DNA of 43,071 nt, from positions 1 to 43,071 of the IMG/VR virus record IMGVR_UViG_3300045454_000140. One strand, given 5' to 3'. Both the position numbers and the translations under genes were made by a program. The notes under the pieces are model-generated. The model was given only the letters and a program-made list of their open reading frames with translations. It made no database searches and had not been told where the DNA came from. Origin of the DNA: a virus. Shown one piece after another: positions 41,823 to 43,071 of this stretch. Numbering within the stretch: position 1 is the stretch's first letter; each line of letters opens with the position of its first letter.

Positions 41823-42116
41823 ATGGATGCAACCCCAATGGAACGCCGCAAGATGGTGACCATCCCGCAAGAAGAGTTCGAAGCGATGCTGGAGCGTGCT
41901 GCTGAACGGGGCGCTCGCGCTGCATTGCACGGCGTGGGCCTGGATGGTGAGGATGCCGCTCACGACATCCGGGAACTGAGAAACCTGCTGGATGCCTTCA
42001 ATGAGGCCAAGCGCACGGCCGGCATCACCCTGGTCAAAATGATCGTCACTGGCCTGGTGCTGGCCTTGCTGGCTGGCACCGTGCTCAAGATCAAGTTGTT
42101 CGGGGGGCAGCCATGA
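41823..42116 (+). CDS. DUF6127-like membrane protein of the lysis cassette
   Basis: 97-aa protein with one C-terminal transmembrane segment (LVKMIVTGLVLALLAGTVLKI) after an acidic/basic helical part (ERAAERGARAALHGVGLDGEDAAHDIRELRNLLDAFNEAKRTAG). This matches phage DUF6127 proteins by pattern (from memory), which lie beside holin genes. GGAGGA precedes the ATG. It may be a holin partner. It overlaps the next gene by 4 nt. Confidence 0.75.
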   Translation: MDATPMERRKMVTIPQEEFEAMLERAAERGARAALHGVGLDGEDAAHDIRELRNLLDAFNEAKRTAGITLVKMIVTGLVLALLAGTVLKIKLFGGQP

Positions 42117-42589
42117 TCGAGACGCTACTCGGCGGCCTGCTGGGTGGGGCCTTCCGCCTCGCACCGGAAATCCTGAAGTGGATGGACCGCAATGGTGAGC
42201 GAACTCACGAACTGGCGATGCAGGACAAGGCGCTGGAGTTCGAGAAACTGCGTGGTGCGCAGCGTATGGGCGAAATTGGTGCCACAGCCGACGCAGCATG
42301 GAATACCGGGGCAATCGAGGCACTGAAGGAGGCCGTTGCAGCCCAGGGGCAACGCTCCGGGGTGAAATGGGCCGATGCGCTGTCGATCAGCGTGCGGCCC
42401 ATCATTACATACTGGTTCATGCTGCTTTATTGTGCGGCCAAGACGGCGGCGTTTGTGGCGGCCGTCACTGCAGGTGCCGGTTGGGGCACGGCGATCCTGC
42501 ATGCCTGGACGGAAGCCGATCAGGCACTGTGGGCGGGCGTGCTGAATTTCTGGTTCCTCGGGCGCGTGTTTGACCGGGTGCGGGGATGA
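42113..42589 (+). CDS. Holin of the GTA 3TM type
   Basis: 158-aa protein with hydrophobic segments in the C-terminal half (RPIITYWFMLLYCAAKTAAFVAAV and ALWAGVLNFWFLGRVF) and a short N-terminal one (LLGGLLGGAFRLAPEIL). The middle is amphipathic (MQDKALEFEKLRGAQRMGEI). It fits the 3TM GTA-holin family, which permeabilises the inner membrane for endolysin release. It overlaps the endolysin gene by 4 nt. Confidence 0.8.
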   Translation: MIETLLGGLLGGAFRLAPEILKWMDRNGERTHELAMQDKALEFEKLRGAQRMGEIGATADAAWNTGAIEALKEAVAAQGQRSGVKWADALSISVRPIITYWFMLLYCAAKTAAFVAAVTAGAGWGTAILHAWTEADQALWAGVLNFWFLGRVFDRVRG

Positions 42590-43071
42590 CGCTGCTGGCA
42601 AATGAGGTACCCGCCGCAGCCATTGAGCTGGCCAAGCGATTCGAAGGCTTCCACCGGGTGCCGAAGCACGATCCTCACCGTGCCTATCCCTACATTTGCC
42701 CGGCCGGCTACTGGACGATTGGATTCGGGCATCTATGCCACCCAGATCACTCACCCATTACCGAGGAGGAGGGGGAGTCTTATCTGGCGCAGGATCTGCA
42801 GACGGCACTTCGGGCGACGCTGCGCTATTGCCCAGTGTTGGCCGCTGAGCCCGAGGGACGGCTCGCGGCCATTCTGGATTTCACGTTCAACCTCGGTGCA
42901 GGACGGCTGCAGACGTCGACATTGAGACGGCGGATCAACCAGCGGGACTGGTCAGCGGCAGCGGCTGAACTCGGAAGATGGGTGTACGGCGGCGGAAGAG
43001 TCTTGCCTGGGCTGATTGCACGCAGGCAAGCAGAATGCTCGTTGTTGTTGCGAGGGAGATTTGCTATATGA
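42586..43071 (+). CDS. Endolysin, GH24 lysozyme-type muramidase
   Basis: 161-aa lysozyme cleaving the peptidoglycan backbone. The catalytic triad region is E20 in KRFEGF, C38 in YPYICPAGYWTIGFGH at the position of the usual Asp, and T44. A Cys in that place is seen in other phage lysozymes of this class. C-terminal fold motifs are AILDFTFNLGAGRLQTSTLRRRIN and LIARRQAECSLLL. No signal peptide or SAR segment is evident, so release needs the upstream holin. The stop is the last codon of the window, so any Rz/Rz1 spanins lie outside. Confidence 0.9.
   Translation: MTLLANEVPAAAIELAKRFEGFHRVPKHDPHRAYPYICPAGYWTIGFGHLCHPDHSPITEEEGESYLAQDLQTALRATLRYCPVLAAEPEGRLAAILDFTFNLGAGRLQTSTLRRRINQRDWSAAAAELGRWVYGGGRVLPGLIARRQAECSLLLRGRFAI

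Overview
The window is an almost gap-free temperate siphophage genome (a prophage or phage contig). It runs from the stop codon of a serine recombinase (minus strand, position 1) to the stop codon of a lysozyme-type endolysin (plus strand, position 43071). GC is high, Shine-Dalgarno (SD) sites are of the GGAG type, and ATGA/TGATG start-stop overlaps are frequent. A permuted tmRNA gene with a betaproteobacterial-type tag (ANDERFAIAA) points to a betaproteobacterial host. I cannot place the genus, and no host flanks or att sites are visible.

Layout. (1) 1-2065, minus: large serine recombinase, DUF2924 protein and a small partner. (2) 2196-3553: lysogeny-type switch of an ImmA/IrrE-like metallopeptidase and an XRE regulator, with CCGAACG operators. 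(3) 3626-5831, plus: two unrecognised genes transcribed divergently from the switch and closed by a terminator. (4) 6014-14895, plus: early/replication block of AlpA-like HTH, RecA-like ATPase (Sak4-like), DUF669 ssDNA-binding-like protein, SF2 helicase, Cas4-like nuclease, primase-helicase, RuvC-like resolvase with an iteron-like array in its 5' part, and a DUF6362-like HTH protein. (5) 15269-17931: two tandem ParB-domain/DNA methyltransferase fusions. (6) 17970-18245, minus: complete two-piece tmRNA gene. (7) 18251-21335: accessory island of small minus-strand genes, including DUF3489, with a plus-strand HU gene inside. (8) 21449-31359: lambda-like packaging and head genes (TerS, gpA-type TerL, gpW, portal, S49 protease with nested scaffold, gpD, gpE, joining proteins) and major tail protein, then tail chaperones with a probable -1 frameshift. 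(9) 31341-41757: tail genes (tape measure, distal tail, BR0599-family, hub, DUF2793). (10) 41823-43071: lysis cassette (DUF6127-like, 3TM holin-like, endolysin).

How it works together. The recombinase would integrate and excise the element. The XRE/ImmA pair would hold and release lysogeny. The Sak4/DUF669/nuclease/helicase/primase/RuvC set would replicate and recombine phage DNA, and the methyltransferases would modify it. The lambda-type head and flexible-tail modules build the virion, and the last three genes release it.

The most notable observation is the permuted tmRNA gene inside the phage. Both pieces are recognisable: the T arm and acceptor 3' strand lie upstream of the GGGGGTG 5' end and the tag frame, and the G3-U70 pair used by alanyl-tRNA synthetase is present. 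A second notable pattern is a ~30-bp element found five times, just upstream of the first gene in each of five minus-strand units, which links the recombinase end to the accessory island 17 kb away.
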